Shown in pieces: positions 1 through 7,973 of a DNA stretch of 64,000 bases. Position 1 is the first letter of the stretch; each line of letters starts with the position of its first letter. The stretch is from assembly GCF_018224885.1 (NCBI RefSeq), contig NZ_JAGTXB010000004.1, positions 434,001 through 498,000 of the forward strand. The letters run 5' to 3'. A program made the translations under genes and the position numbers. Below the pieces are notes generated by a model. That model had not been told where the DNA came from, did no database searches, and saw nothing but the letters and a program-made list of their open reading frames with translations. The stretch is from Chitinophaga hostae. Its GTDB lineage: Bacteria > Bacteroidota > Bacteroidia > Chitinophagales > Chitinophagaceae.

Positions 1-243
1 ATCTGCTTCCGGTACTCTTACACCTGCTTCTACTGCATCCAGCGCGCGACCGCCTTTTTTCAGTATTTCCCAGGCTGCAGCATTGGCCGCACGGCCAAAG
101 TCCCAGGTAGATACGACAATGGGTTTTCCTTTTACAGGACCACGTTTACCCTGGGAACGTGCAGCCGTTCCCGTTACTCCGTCCAAAGAGAAAACAGCGG
201 CGCTAAGGGCCGCTGTTTTCAGGAATGATCTTCTATTACTCAT
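1..243 (-). CDS. Glycosylasparaginase (N4-(beta-N-acetylglucosaminyl)-L-asparaginase), N-terminal part
   Basis: Only the first 81 codons lie in the window; the rest runs off the left edge. The protein starts with a twin-arginine type signal (MSNRRSFLKTAAL) followed by a mature start reading PIVVSTWDFGRAANAAAWE and then LKKGGRALDAVEAGV. This matches the N-terminal strand of the Ntn-hydrolase glycosylasparaginases known from Elizabethkingia and eukaryotic lysosomes, which cleave the GlcNAc-Asn bond left after N-glycan degradation. The catalytic Thr and the autocleavage site are outside the window, so activity cannot be judged. An isoaspartyl peptidase of the same superfamily is the alternative. 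It runs in the same direction as the ROK kinase and the permease to its right and is probably co-transcribed. Confidence 0.8.
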   Translation of the reverse strand, partial: MSNRRSFLKTAALSAAVFSLDGVTGTAARSQGKRGPVKGKPIVVSTWDFGRAANAAAWEILKKGGRALDAVEAGVRVPEAD

Positions 244-354
244 ATAAGAGGTTTTTTATTGGAGCAAAAAGCAGAAAGTAAAAAGCAGGAAGTATAACAT
301 TGTTTTTTGCTGTTATCTTCGCGATGCTTTAGGCTTTACGCTTTCAGCCTTATG

Positions 355-1320
355 CTAATCTTTCATCTCCCAGGCCAATGCGCTGGCGCCCAGTATGGCC
401 GCATCACTTTCCTTGAGTTCCGAGAACAGCAATTTAACTTTATTCTGGAATATGGGAAGCAGGTTCTTTTCCATATGCTCCCGTACCGGTTTCATGATCA
501 GGTCTCCGGCTTTTGTTAAACCGCCGAACAGCACAATGGCTTCCGGGCTGGAGAACATCACGAAATTGGCGAGGGCGGCACCGAGTATTTTACCGGTGAA
601 CTCATATACTTCCATAGCCAGCGGATCGCCTTCCATGGCGGCTTCGTAGATGAGTTTGGAATTGATTTCTTCTTTGGTATGTTCTCGCATCAGGCTGGCA
701 GTATCCGGGCGGGTGGCCAGGAATTCTATTGCCGTGTTTGTAACACCGGTAGCCGAAGCGTAGGCTTCCAGCGAACCGTGTGCGCCGGTGCCGGGATGAT
801 AGCGTCCTTCCGGGATTACGATACAGTGGCCAAGCTCACCCGCAAAACCATCGTGACCATAGATCAGCTGGCCATTGGCAACAATACCGCTGCCCACACC
901 TGTTCCCAGGGTGATCACAATAAAGTCCTTCATGCCCCGGGCTGCGCCGTAAATCAGTTCTCCCAGTGCGGCAGCATTGGCATCATTGGTCAGCACGGTA
1001 GGCAAACCAAATTTCTGCTCCAGCAGGCTGGCCAGGGGTACTACTCCTTTCCAGCGCAGGTTAGGTGCATATTCAATATTACCGGTGTAGAAGTTGCCGT
1101 TGGGGGCGCCTACGCCAATACCTTTTATATTTTCTATACCACCTGCCTGCTCAATAAGCGCTGCCAGGTGTCCGTGTAATTCTTCGAGAAAGCCAGTTAC
1201 ATCCTCATGCTGATTGGTCAACATACGACCATCACATAAAATATTACCTCTGCGATCTACAATTCCGAATTTGGTGTTTGTGCCTCCAATATCAATGCCC
1301 ACCGCTAACTGCTGACTCAT
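355..1320 (-). CDS. ROK family sugar kinase with altered zinc motif
   Basis: A 321-residue ROK protein, the usual length. The ATP-binding motif DIGGTNTKFG lies at residues 10-19, the catalytic Asp is D113 in TNDANAAALGE, and the glycine-rich phosphate loop is GTGVGSG at 139-145. Family members phosphorylate glucose, N-acetylglucosamine or other hexoses in the cytoplasm. The usual zinc motif CxCGxxGCxE is replaced by PGTGAHGSLE (residues 176-185), so all three cysteines are missing. I chose ATG 1320 rather than the TTG at 1326 because it is preceded by AAGGAATT. The start overlaps the end of the upstream permease gene by 29 bases, which points to translational coupling and a shared operon. Substrate cannot be told from sequence. 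Confidence 0.88.
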   Translation of the reverse strand: MSQQLAVGIDIGGTNTKFGIVDRRGNILCDGRMLTNQHEDVTGFLEELHGHLAALIEQAGGIENIKGIGVGAPNGNFYTGNIEYAPNLRWKGVVPLASLLEQKFGLPTVLTNDANAAALGELIYGAARGMKDFIVITLGTGVGSGIVANGQLIYGHDGFAGELGHCIVIPEGRYHPGTGAHGSLEAYASATGVTNTAIEFLATRPDTASLMREHTKEEINSKLIYEAAMEGDPLAMEVYEFTGKILGAALANFVMFSSPEAIVLFGGLTKAGDLIMKPVREHMEKNLLPIFQNKVKLLFSELKESDAAILGASALAWEMKD

Positions 1321-3208
1321 AATCAATTCCTTGAGATTTTAAAATGGTTTTAACTCTAAATGCGAAGAACGCGAGATAAGCAAAGCATAACGCCGGAATA
1401 ACATAAGAGGCGTGAATGCCAATGCTTGGAATATCTGCCAAACCGCCCTGAACAGGAGGTATGAGGGATCCGCCGAGGATCATCATTATCAGGAATGCAG
1501 AACCCTGGCCGGTATATTTGCCCAGACCTGCAATAGACAATGCGAAAATGCTTGGCCACATTACAGAGCAGAATAATCCGCCACTGATGAATGCGAAGGT
1601 AGCCAGCTGGCCAGTGGTGAATAATCCGATCAGGATAGAGCCTACGCCCAGCAGACCGAAGACCATCAGGGTTTTGGCGGGTTTGTCCTGTCCGGCAAAG
1701 AAGCCTATGATCTGCACCACTATACAGATGGTATATGGATATAACACGGTGATATCGTTACCCTTGATGCTGTTGGCGCCGAGAATAACGCCATAAGCGA
1801 TGAAAGGAACTACCACACACAGGATGTTACGAACGGATTTAGATACATTGAATACGCTGATGGCGCCTGTCCAGCGGCCAATCATCATACTGCCCCAGAA
1901 CAGGGATACATAAGGATCCAGTTCTGATTCTGCCAGTCCTTTTGCGGTCAGGAAACCAGGATGTTTCAGCAATGCACCGAGGTTACTGGCTACGGATACT
2001 TCCACCCCTACATAGATGAAAATAGCCAGCATACCGAGAATCAGCTGCGGATATCTCATCGCTCCCCAACCTTCACTGTTGCCTGCAGATACTATTTTAG
2101 AGTAGAAGAGAATACCTACAATACCTACGATACCAGCAATAAACATCGGCAGTTCAAATTTCAGCACCAGCCCCATCAGGATGAGGATGAACATGAAAGT
2201 GATACCCAGCAGGGACCTGGTTGCTTTGGGAGAAGATTCGAACGCTTCTGTGTCCTGGCTTTCCGGCATTTTTACAAAAGCAAAAATAGCCGCGGCGATC
2301 AGGAACAGTGCTATGAGAAGGAAATATAAAGTATTGATCTTACTGATGTCAGTGCTTACGTCGCCTCCTTTGATATTACCGAACAGCAACATGCTCACGA
2401 TAATGGGACCGATCGTAGTACCGAAGGAGTTGATACCGCCTGCCAGGTTTAAACGGTGAGCACCTTTGGCAGGGTCGCCCAGTAAAATGGCAAATGGGTT
2501 GGCAGCAGTTTGCTGCAGGGAAAATCCTAAGGCTACAATAAATAAAGCCATCAGGATCAGTGCAAAATAACCGAATGTAACCGTTTGTTTAAAGTCTGTG
2601 TCCAGCACTGTTACAACCTGTTCCAGGTTCGCTTTTGTAAAGGTGGCAGCATACTGATGATGCTCATCATCTTTTGTAAAGCCTCCGGAAACCGCGGCTA
2701 CCAGTTGAGGATTGGTGGTATACTTCTCTGCAGCTTCATTGTTGTTGATTAAAAGCGCATAAGTGTCATGATCTTTCTCGCGGCGGATCTTTACCTGCCT
2801 GTCGGAGGTCTGCAACTGTTGTTCTACCTGGAAACTGCTGATATCAGCCATCGTTTCTTTAATAGGAACAATTTTCTCTTTATTCACGCATGGAATCATA
2901 ATCACAGAACCCAGTACAGAAATCAGCAAACCGTAAATAATACCTTTCTTATACCCGATCTTGTTAAGTATATCTACTTTCCTCGCAGTAGATGCCAGGT
3001 ACAGGATCAGTGAACCTATGAAATAGGCGCTGTAGAAGGAGAAGTCAATTAACTGAGACTCCAGCTGGGTAAGGTTAAAGTGAGATTTGCAAAAAGGGAT
3101 AAAGATACTGTTGGACGCAGCCAGAAATCCCCAGAAAAAGAAAACCAGAATAAGCACAAAGAACGAAGGATGGGTACTTTGTGCGCTTTGTTTTGATTGC
3201 TGAGTCAT
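1292..3208 (-). CDS. MFS sugar transporter (FucP/GluP-like) with a large inserted loop domain
   Basis: 638 residues, about 200 longer than a normal FucP-type permease. The N-terminal helices (20-105) and the family signature LQQTAANPFA (231-240) are recognisable. Between them, residues about 108-208 form a hydrophilic segment (charged, few glycines) where the family normally has a short loop. A further hydrophobic segment near 330-385 suggests two extra helices. Members of this family are proton-driven importers of fucose, glucose, galactose or N-acetylhexosamines in the inner membrane. The gene overlaps the ROK kinase gene, so import and phosphorylation of the same sugar is a reasonable inference. 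It is divergent from a second permease of the same family across an AT-rich 197-base spacer. Confidence 0.85.
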   Translation of the reverse strand: MTQQSKQSAQSTHPSFFVLILVFFFWGFLAASNSIFIPFCKSHFNLTQLESQLIDFSFYSAYFIGSLILYLASTARKVDILNKIGYKKGIIYGLLISVLGSVIMIPCVNKEKIVPIKETMADISSFQVEQQLQTSDRQVKIRREKDHDTYALLINNNEAAEKYTTNPQLVAAVSGGFTKDDEHHQYAATFTKANLEQVVTVLDTDFKQTVTFGYFALILMALFIVALGFSLQQTAANPFAILLGDPAKGAHRLNLAGGINSFGTTIGPIIVSMLLFGNIKGGDVSTDISKINTLYFLLIALFLIAAAIFAFVKMPESQDTEAFESSPKATRSLLGITFMFILILMGLVLKFELPMFIAGIVGIVGILFYSKIVSAGNSEGWGAMRYPQLILGMLAIFIYVGVEVSVASNLGALLKHPGFLTAKGLAESELDPYVSLFWGSMMIGRWTGAISVFNVSKSVRNILCVVVPFIAYGVILGANSIKGNDITVLYPYTICIVVQIIGFFAGQDKPAKTLMVFGLLGVGSILIGLFTTGQLATFAFISGGLFCSVMWPSIFALSIAGLGKYTGQGSAFLIMMILGGSLIPPVQGGLADIPSIGIHASYVIPALCFAYLAFFAFRVKTILKSQGIDYESAVSGGH

Positions 3209-3309
3209 AAACGTGTTAAGTTACAGTGAAATTTTGCCGGATAAATGTATAAATAATTTTTTAAATTTTTTTAAAAAGTAAAATTATTCTTGCAATTTAG
3301 TAAATAGAT

Positions 3310-3319
3310 AAAACGTTTT
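3310..3319. promoter_or_regulatory. Palindrome AAAACGTTTT, candidate LacI-family operator
   Basis: A perfect 10-base palindrome with a central CG lies in the 197-base spacer between the two divergent sugar permeases. LacI/GalR-type operators usually have a central CG flanked by A/T-rich half-sites. A second dyad (GCAAA-AATA-TTTGC, 3321-3334) follows it directly. No regulator gene of this type is present in the window, so this is inference from pattern only. Confidence 0.35.
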
Positions 3320-3405
3320 AGCAAAAATATTTGCGAAATATACACGAAATATAGGAGAAGTTTAATTATGTTCGTGCTTATCAAAAAAAATAATTCTGAC
3401 AGCTT

Positions 3406-4728
3406 ATGTCCAACCAAACAGTAACAATGAATGTTCCCTCTAAGCAGGCGGGATACGCACAGTCAATGGCCATTATAGGCATGTTGTTCTTCGTATTCGG
3501 CTTTGTTACCTGGCTCAATGGTACCTTGATCCAGTTTTTCAGAATTGTGTGTGAGCTGAATGTGGCACAGGCACTGCTGGTAACCATGGCCTTTTTTATG
3601 GCCTATTTCTTCCTGTCTATTCCTTCTTCCTTTATCCTGAATAAAACGGGATTCAAAAATGGGATGGCCTTAGGACTCCTGATCATCGCTATTGGTTCAC
3701 TGATCTTTATTCCTGCGGCCAACGCACGCAGCTTTGGCGTATTCCTGACAGGCTTGTTTGTACAGGGGGCCGGACTGGCATTGCTGCAAACAGCGTCCAA
3801 TCCCTATGCGAGTATTATTGGTCCTAAAGAAAGTGCTGCCAAGCGTATCAGTATCCTGGGGATCTGTAACAAAAGCGCCGGAGCCCTTGCGCCGTTGATC
3901 CTGAGCTCTATTGTACTGAAAGGTGCGGAAAAGCTGGAGGCAGATATTGCAGCTGCAGTGGATGCTACCCAGAAGAATGCTTTGCTGGACAGCCTGGCCT
4001 CCCGCGTAATCGGTCCTTACCTGGTAATTGCCATTGTATTAACTATCCTGGCATTCCTGCTGAAACGTTCTTCTTTACCCGAAATAGATACTAACGCGGA
4101 AGATGCTTCTACTGCAGCCGCTACCCATGGTAAAACAAGCGTATTCCAGTTCCCGCAGTTGGTGCTGGGCGTAGTTTGTATTTTTATGTATGTTGGTGTG
4201 GAAGTGATGGCAGGGGATGTGATCGGACAATACGGTACTTCACTGGGCATGAGTGTGGATGACTCCAAATATTTTACCTCTTTTACCCTGGTAGCCATGC
4301 TGGTAGGATATGTAATAGGTATCGCTACTATTCCGAAATACCTCAGCGGAAAAAAAGGTCTGCAGATTTCAGCGGTGCTGGGGGTGTTATTTACCGTAGC
4401 CGCCTATTTTAACACCGGCGCTTCTGCGGTAACCTTTATCGCTTTACTGGGATTGGCAAATGCGCTGATGTGGCCGGCCATTTTCCCCATGGCAATTGAC
4501 GGCCTGGGTCGCTTTACCAAGATCGGTTCCGCTTTGCTGGTGATGGGTATTGTAGGCGGTGGCGTACTGCCGCAGGTATATGCTGGTATGTTTAACGAAC
4601 ACAGCATGTTCAATTTCCTTTACAGCAGCAGCATCGATTTCAGACACGCATTCCTGTACTGTATGGTGCCCTGCTACCTGTATATCCTGTTTTATGCATT
4701 GGTGGGAGACAAGATCGGAAAGAAATAA
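3406..4728 (+). CDS. FucP/GluP-type MFS sugar permease, probably galactose/glucose
   Basis: 440 residues with 12 predicted helices and the signature LLQTASNPYASIIGP typical of the fucose/glucose/galactose proton symporter family. The length is normal for the family. It lies 113 bases upstream of galactokinase in the same direction, so galactose is the most likely substrate, though a terminator hairpin stands between the two genes and they may be only partly co-transcribed. The start ATG at 3406 follows AT-rich DNA without a clear Shine-Dalgarno sequence, as is common in Bacteroidota. Confidence 0.88.
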   Translation: MSNQTVTMNVPSKQAGYAQSMAIIGMLFFVFGFVTWLNGTLIQFFRIVCELNVAQALLVTMAFFMAYFFLSIPSSFILNKTGFKNGMALGLLIIAIGSLIFIPAANARSFGVFLTGLFVQGAGLALLQTASNPYASIIGPKESAAKRISILGICNKSAGALAPLILSSIVLKGAEKLEADIAAAVDATQKNALLDSLASRVIGPYLVIAIVLTILAFLLKRSSLPEIDTNAEDASTAAATHGKTSVFQFPQLVLGVVCIFMYVGVEVMAGDVIGQYGTSLGMSVDDSKYFTSFTLVAMLVGYVIGIATIPKYLSGKKGLQISAVLGVLFTVAAYFNTGASAVTFIALLGLANALMWPAIFPMAIDGLGRFTKIGSALLVMGIVGGGVLPQVYAGMFNEHSMFNFLYSSSIDFRHAFLYCMVPCYLYILFYALVGDKIGKK

Positions 4729-4743
4729 TTCCCGGTATATATC

Positions 4744-4787
4744 AAAAAAAAAGGTTGTCCTGAATTTTCAGGGCAACCTTTTTTTAT
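4744..4787 (+). terminator. Rho-independent terminator between permease and galK
   Basis: The arms AAGGTTGTCCTGAA and TTCAGGGCAACCTT fold into a strong hairpin followed by a run of seven T. A run of A on the other side means it could work in both directions. It separates the permease from galK, which implies attenuated read-through or a separate galK promoter (a TATATTTT element sits at 4801-4808). Confidence 0.85.
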
Positions 4788-4841
4788 TTCTCAATCATTT
4801 TTATATTTTTAGGTGTAAATTTTACGTTTAATCTTCTTTTA

Positions 4842-6002
4842 ATGATACAAAAAACCAGGGAGCAGTTTATCCACTTATTTGAGAAAGAGCCACTGATGGT
4901 CGTTTCCCCAGGAAGAATCAATCTTATTGGTGAACATACAGATTATAATGATGGTTTTGTATTGCCTGCCGCTATCGATAAAAAGATCGTATATGCCGTA
5001 GCGCTGAACAATACACCGGTATGTAATGTACATGCCGTATTTACTAACGAAACCGTTTCCTTTTCGTTGAGCGAGGTGAAACCTACGCCAGGATGGATCA
5101 ACTACCTGTTGGGCGTGATCAACCAGCTGCAGGAGCGTGGTTTGCCGGTAGCGGGTTTTGACTGCGTAATAGCAGGCGATATCCCGGTAGGGGCAGGTAT
5201 GTCGTCTTCTGCTGCTGTGGAAGGCGGCCTGGTGGCAGCACTGGATCATCTTTTCAGTTATGGCCTGAACCGGATGGAGATGGCATTGATCGGTCAGAAG
5301 GCAGAACATACATTTCCGGGGGTTAAATGCGGTATCATGGACCAATTCGCCAATCTCCATGGCAAAAAGGACCAGGTAATGCTCCTGGATTGCCGCAGCC
5401 TGGAATTTGAATATTTCCCGTTCAGCTTCCCTGATTATAAAGTGGTGCTGTGTAACTCTATGGTACATCACTCACTGGCGTCTTCCGAGTACAATGTACG
5501 CCGGCAGCAATGCGAAGAAGGCGTGAAAGCCATACAGGCCAATCATCCGGCTGTAAAATCATTGCGCGACGCCAGTATGGATATGCTCAATGAAGTACGT
5601 TCACAGCTTCCCGCTAAAGTATATGACCGCTGTAACTATGTGATCGCAGAAATAAAGCGTGTGCAGGATGCCACCGTTCTCTTGAAAGAGGGTAACCTGC
5701 AGGAGTTCGGAGCGCTCATGTATGCCACACATGAAGGTTTGAGCAAGCTTTATGAAGTAAGTTGTCCGGAGCTCGACTTCCTGGTATCCCTGGCCCGTGA
5801 CCGGGAAGAGGTAGCCGGCGCCCGTGTTATGGGCGGAGGTTTTGGCGGTTGCACCATCAACCTGGTAAAAGCAGATAAGGTGCAGGACTACGTAGCTTAT
5901 ATACAATCCCGCTACCAGGATCAATATGGTAAAACCCCCGAAGTGTATGTAACGACTATTGAAGACGGGGTTAGGGTGCAACCGGTAGCAGTTAGCCATT
6001 AG
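4842..6002 (+). CDS. galK: Galactokinase
   Basis: 386 residues, the usual length for GalK. The galactokinase signature GRINLIGEHTDYNDG lies at 24-38, the GHMP ATP-binding loop PVGAGMSSSAA at about 115-125, and the C-terminal GHMP motif ARVMGGGFGGC near 338. It phosphorylates alpha-D-galactose at C1 with ATP as the first step of the Leloir pathway. No galT, galE or galM is nearby. The pairing with a FucP-type permease and with galactosamine/fucose-releasing hydrolases suggests it handles galactose freed from glycans. It is convergent with the GH109 gene, and a repeat array fills the gap. Confidence 0.96.
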   Translation: MIQKTREQFIHLFEKEPLMVVSPGRINLIGEHTDYNDGFVLPAAIDKKIVYAVALNNTPVCNVHAVFTNETVSFSLSEVKPTPGWINYLLGVINQLQERGLPVAGFDCVIAGDIPVGAGMSSSAAVEGGLVAALDHLFSYGLNRMEMALIGQKAEHTFPGVKCGIMDQFANLHGKKDQVMLLDCRSLEFEYFPFSFPDYKVVLCNSMVHHSLASSEYNVRRQQCEEGVKAIQANHPAVKSLRDASMDMLNEVRSQLPAKVYDRCNYVIAEIKRVQDATVLLKEGNLQEFGALMYATHEGLSKLYEVSCPELDFLVSLARDREEVAGARVMGGGFGGCTINLVKADKVQDYVAYIQSRYQDQYGKTPEVYVTTIEDGVRVQPVAVSH

Positions 6003-6306
6003 CTTTTAGCTGCTAGCTTTTAGTGAAATGCAGCGAACCAGCTTTTAGCTTTTAGCTGTTAGCTTTTAGTGAAATGCAGCGGAAATAAAAAAAGCAGCGG
6101 AGACATCAGCGGAAAGTATTTACTTCCTCCGCTTTTGTCTCCGCTGCATTTCGTTATAAGCTATTATCTCCGCTGCATTTCACTAAAAGCTAACAGCTAA
6201 AAGCTAAAAGCTGGTTCGCTGCATTTCACTAAAAGCTAACAGCTAAAAGCTAAAAGCTGGTTCGCTGCATTTCACTAAAAGCTAGCAGCTAAAGGCTAAA
6301 AGCTGG
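6003..6306. repeat. Family A repeat array: 46-bp units in tandem and inverted orientation
   Basis: The entire gap between the convergent galK and GH109 genes is repeat. Three tandem 46-base units end in AAAAGCT (6168-6212, 6213-6258, 6259-6304); units two and three begin GGTTCGCTGCATTTCACT. About two units of the reverse complement lie at 6001-6091. The two sets flank a central dyad built on GCAGCGGAGAC and GTCTCCGCTGC. As RNA the block would fold into one long hairpin from either strand. Related AGCTTTTAGC tracts occur at 40472-40526 and 47036-47076. Confidence 0.9.
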
Positions 6307-6307
6307 A

Positions 6308-7702
6308 TCAGTACTGCTCGTCGAGCGCAAAGATCGGCGTTCTGTTCATCCAGCGACCACGGGTGAAGTCAGGAATGAATTGTACGCTGCCGCTTTCTGC
6401 TACTGACTGCTCGCTCAGCGGGGTGATGGCATACCAGGTAGCCATGTCATATACATCCAATGGATATGGGGCATTGCGTTTGACACATTCCAGGAAGGAG
6501 TTGAGTACAAACCAGTCCATGCCACCATGACCGGCTCCAGCTGCATCGTTTGCATATTTTTTCCACAGCGGGTGATCGTATTTACCGAAGTAGCTGCCGG
6601 CATCTTTAGGATCGCCGGTTGGCTCCCATTCATCAAACTTACTTTTCTTTTCTACGTAAATAGATTTCTGGTCATCCATCCACAGGCCGTTGGTACCCTG
6701 AACGCGGAAATTCAGTGAGTAAGGGCGTGGGGAGTTGGTATCGTGGGAAAGCATGATAGTTTCGCCGTTGTTGGTTCTGATCAGGGTAGAAACGATATCA
6801 CCCAGTTTGAATTCCACTTTGGCATTTGGGTGACTTTCACCACCATTGTCAACGATATATTTGTGCAGACCGCGGGATTTGGTAGCCACTGAAGTCAGCG
6901 ACAGCAAACGGTTACCGCGGTTGATGTTGATCATATTGTTGATCGGACCCAAACCATGGGAAGGGTACAGATCGGCGTTGCGGTGAACAGAGTGTGCAGT
7001 TCTCCATTTGGCTTCGGATAAACCTTTCTCGCCAAATTCCACGCCACCACCATAATATTGCTTGCCGTTGTTGAATTTAACGCCGCGCAGATCGTGCTGG
7101 TAGCCACCCTGCAGGTGGGTCAGCTCGCCGAATAAGCCCTGGCGAACCATGTTCAGCACGGCCATTACATCCCTGCGGTAGCACACGTTTTCCATACCAA
7201 ATACCGGGATACCGGTTTGTTCGCTGGTGTTTACCAGCTCCCAGCACTCCTGGATATCGGACGCACCACATACTTCCACTGCCGGTGTTTTACCTGCTTT
7301 CATCGCAGCAACGGCCATGATAGTATGCCATTCCCAGGGTGTAGCAATTACTACCGCGTCAATATCGTCACGTTTCAGCAGGTTGTGGAAATCTTCCGGA
7401 CCATTGGTGTACTCTGCTACCTTTTTCTTGCCGCCGTATGCTTTCTCAATCATGGCTTTCGCCTTAGGAACGGTAAACGCGGTATCAGGATCAGCGAAAG
7501 CAATTACTTCCGCATCTTCCCGGTGAAGGAAAAAGTTCAGGTGACCCAAACCGCGGGCACCTACGCCGATAACACCAATTCTAACTTTAGGTTTCTTCTC
7601 GTTAGCAAATAGTTTGGCAGAAGAGCCGAGCATAGAAATTCCTACGCCAGCCGCTACCGTGTTTTTCAGAAAACTTCTGCGATGCAGTGGTTGTTTGTTC
7701 AT
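6308..7702 (-). CDS. GH109 alpha-N-acetylgalactosaminidase (Gfo/Idh/MocA fold), Tat-exported
   Basis: 464 residues. A Tat signal with HRRSFLK at 7-13 is followed by a Rossmann motif GVIGVGARGLG (43-53). The segment NADLYPSHGLGP (242-253) matches the active-site region of Elizabethkingia NagA, where a Tyr and a His three residues later take part in NAD-dependent elimination/addition; here these are Y246 and H249. GH109 enzymes remove alpha-linked GalNAc, for example from mucin or blood-group A glycans, with a bound NAD+. Export with cofactor already in place explains the Tat signal. Some GH109 relatives act as other sugar oxidoreductases, so exact specificity is inferred. It is divergent from the GH29 fucosidase gene. 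Confidence 0.85.
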   Translation of the reverse strand: MNKQPLHRRSFLKNTVAAGVGISMLGSSAKLFANEKKPKVRIGVIGVGARGLGHLNFFLHREDAEVIAFADPDTAFTVPKAKAMIEKAYGGKKKVAEYTNGPEDFHNLLKRDDIDAVVIATPWEWHTIMAVAAMKAGKTPAVEVCGASDIQECWELVNTSEQTGIPVFGMENVCYRRDVMAVLNMVRQGLFGELTHLQGGYQHDLRGVKFNNGKQYYGGGVEFGEKGLSEAKWRTAHSVHRNADLYPSHGLGPINNMININRGNRLLSLTSVATKSRGLHKYIVDNGGESHPNAKVEFKLGDIVSTLIRTNNGETIMLSHDTNSPRPYSLNFRVQGTNGLWMDDQKSIYVEKKSKFDEWEPTGDPKDAGSYFGKYDHPLWKKYANDAAGAGHGGMDWFVLNSFLECVKRNAPYPLDVYDMATWYAITPLSEQSVAESGSVQFIPDFTRGRWMNRTPIFALDEQY

Positions 7703-7829
7703 TGTTCAAAGTTTATTAGCGTATACATTTATACGGTAAGGAGGGACTAAATTTATAAAAATTGCTTTATCAAATCCAATCTAAAGTGGAATAATCTTAC
7801 ATTTTTGTGATAAACGGCGGAGAAGATCA

Positions 7830-7973
7830 GCCATTACGAATTAAAAATTACGAATTACGAGGCAATATTTGGTGAATATTTAATTAGCAATGGAGAATTT
7901 GGGATTGAATCTTTTTAACCAACTGCTCTATCTTCGCTCTGATCCGTAATTCGTAATTCTTAATTCGTAATTC
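7830..7973. repeat. Family B inverted repeat (GAATTACG units), copy 1
   Basis: Left arm at about 7835-7861 (ATTACGAATTAAAAATTACG) and right arm at 7943-7973 (CCGTAATTCGTAATTCTTAA and onward) are inverted copies of the same AATTACG unit. The element lies in the divergent spacer between GH109 and GH29 and ends directly at the GH29 start codon. TATCTTCG at 7929-7936, close to the Bacteroidota -7 consensus, lies inside it. Confidence 0.75.
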
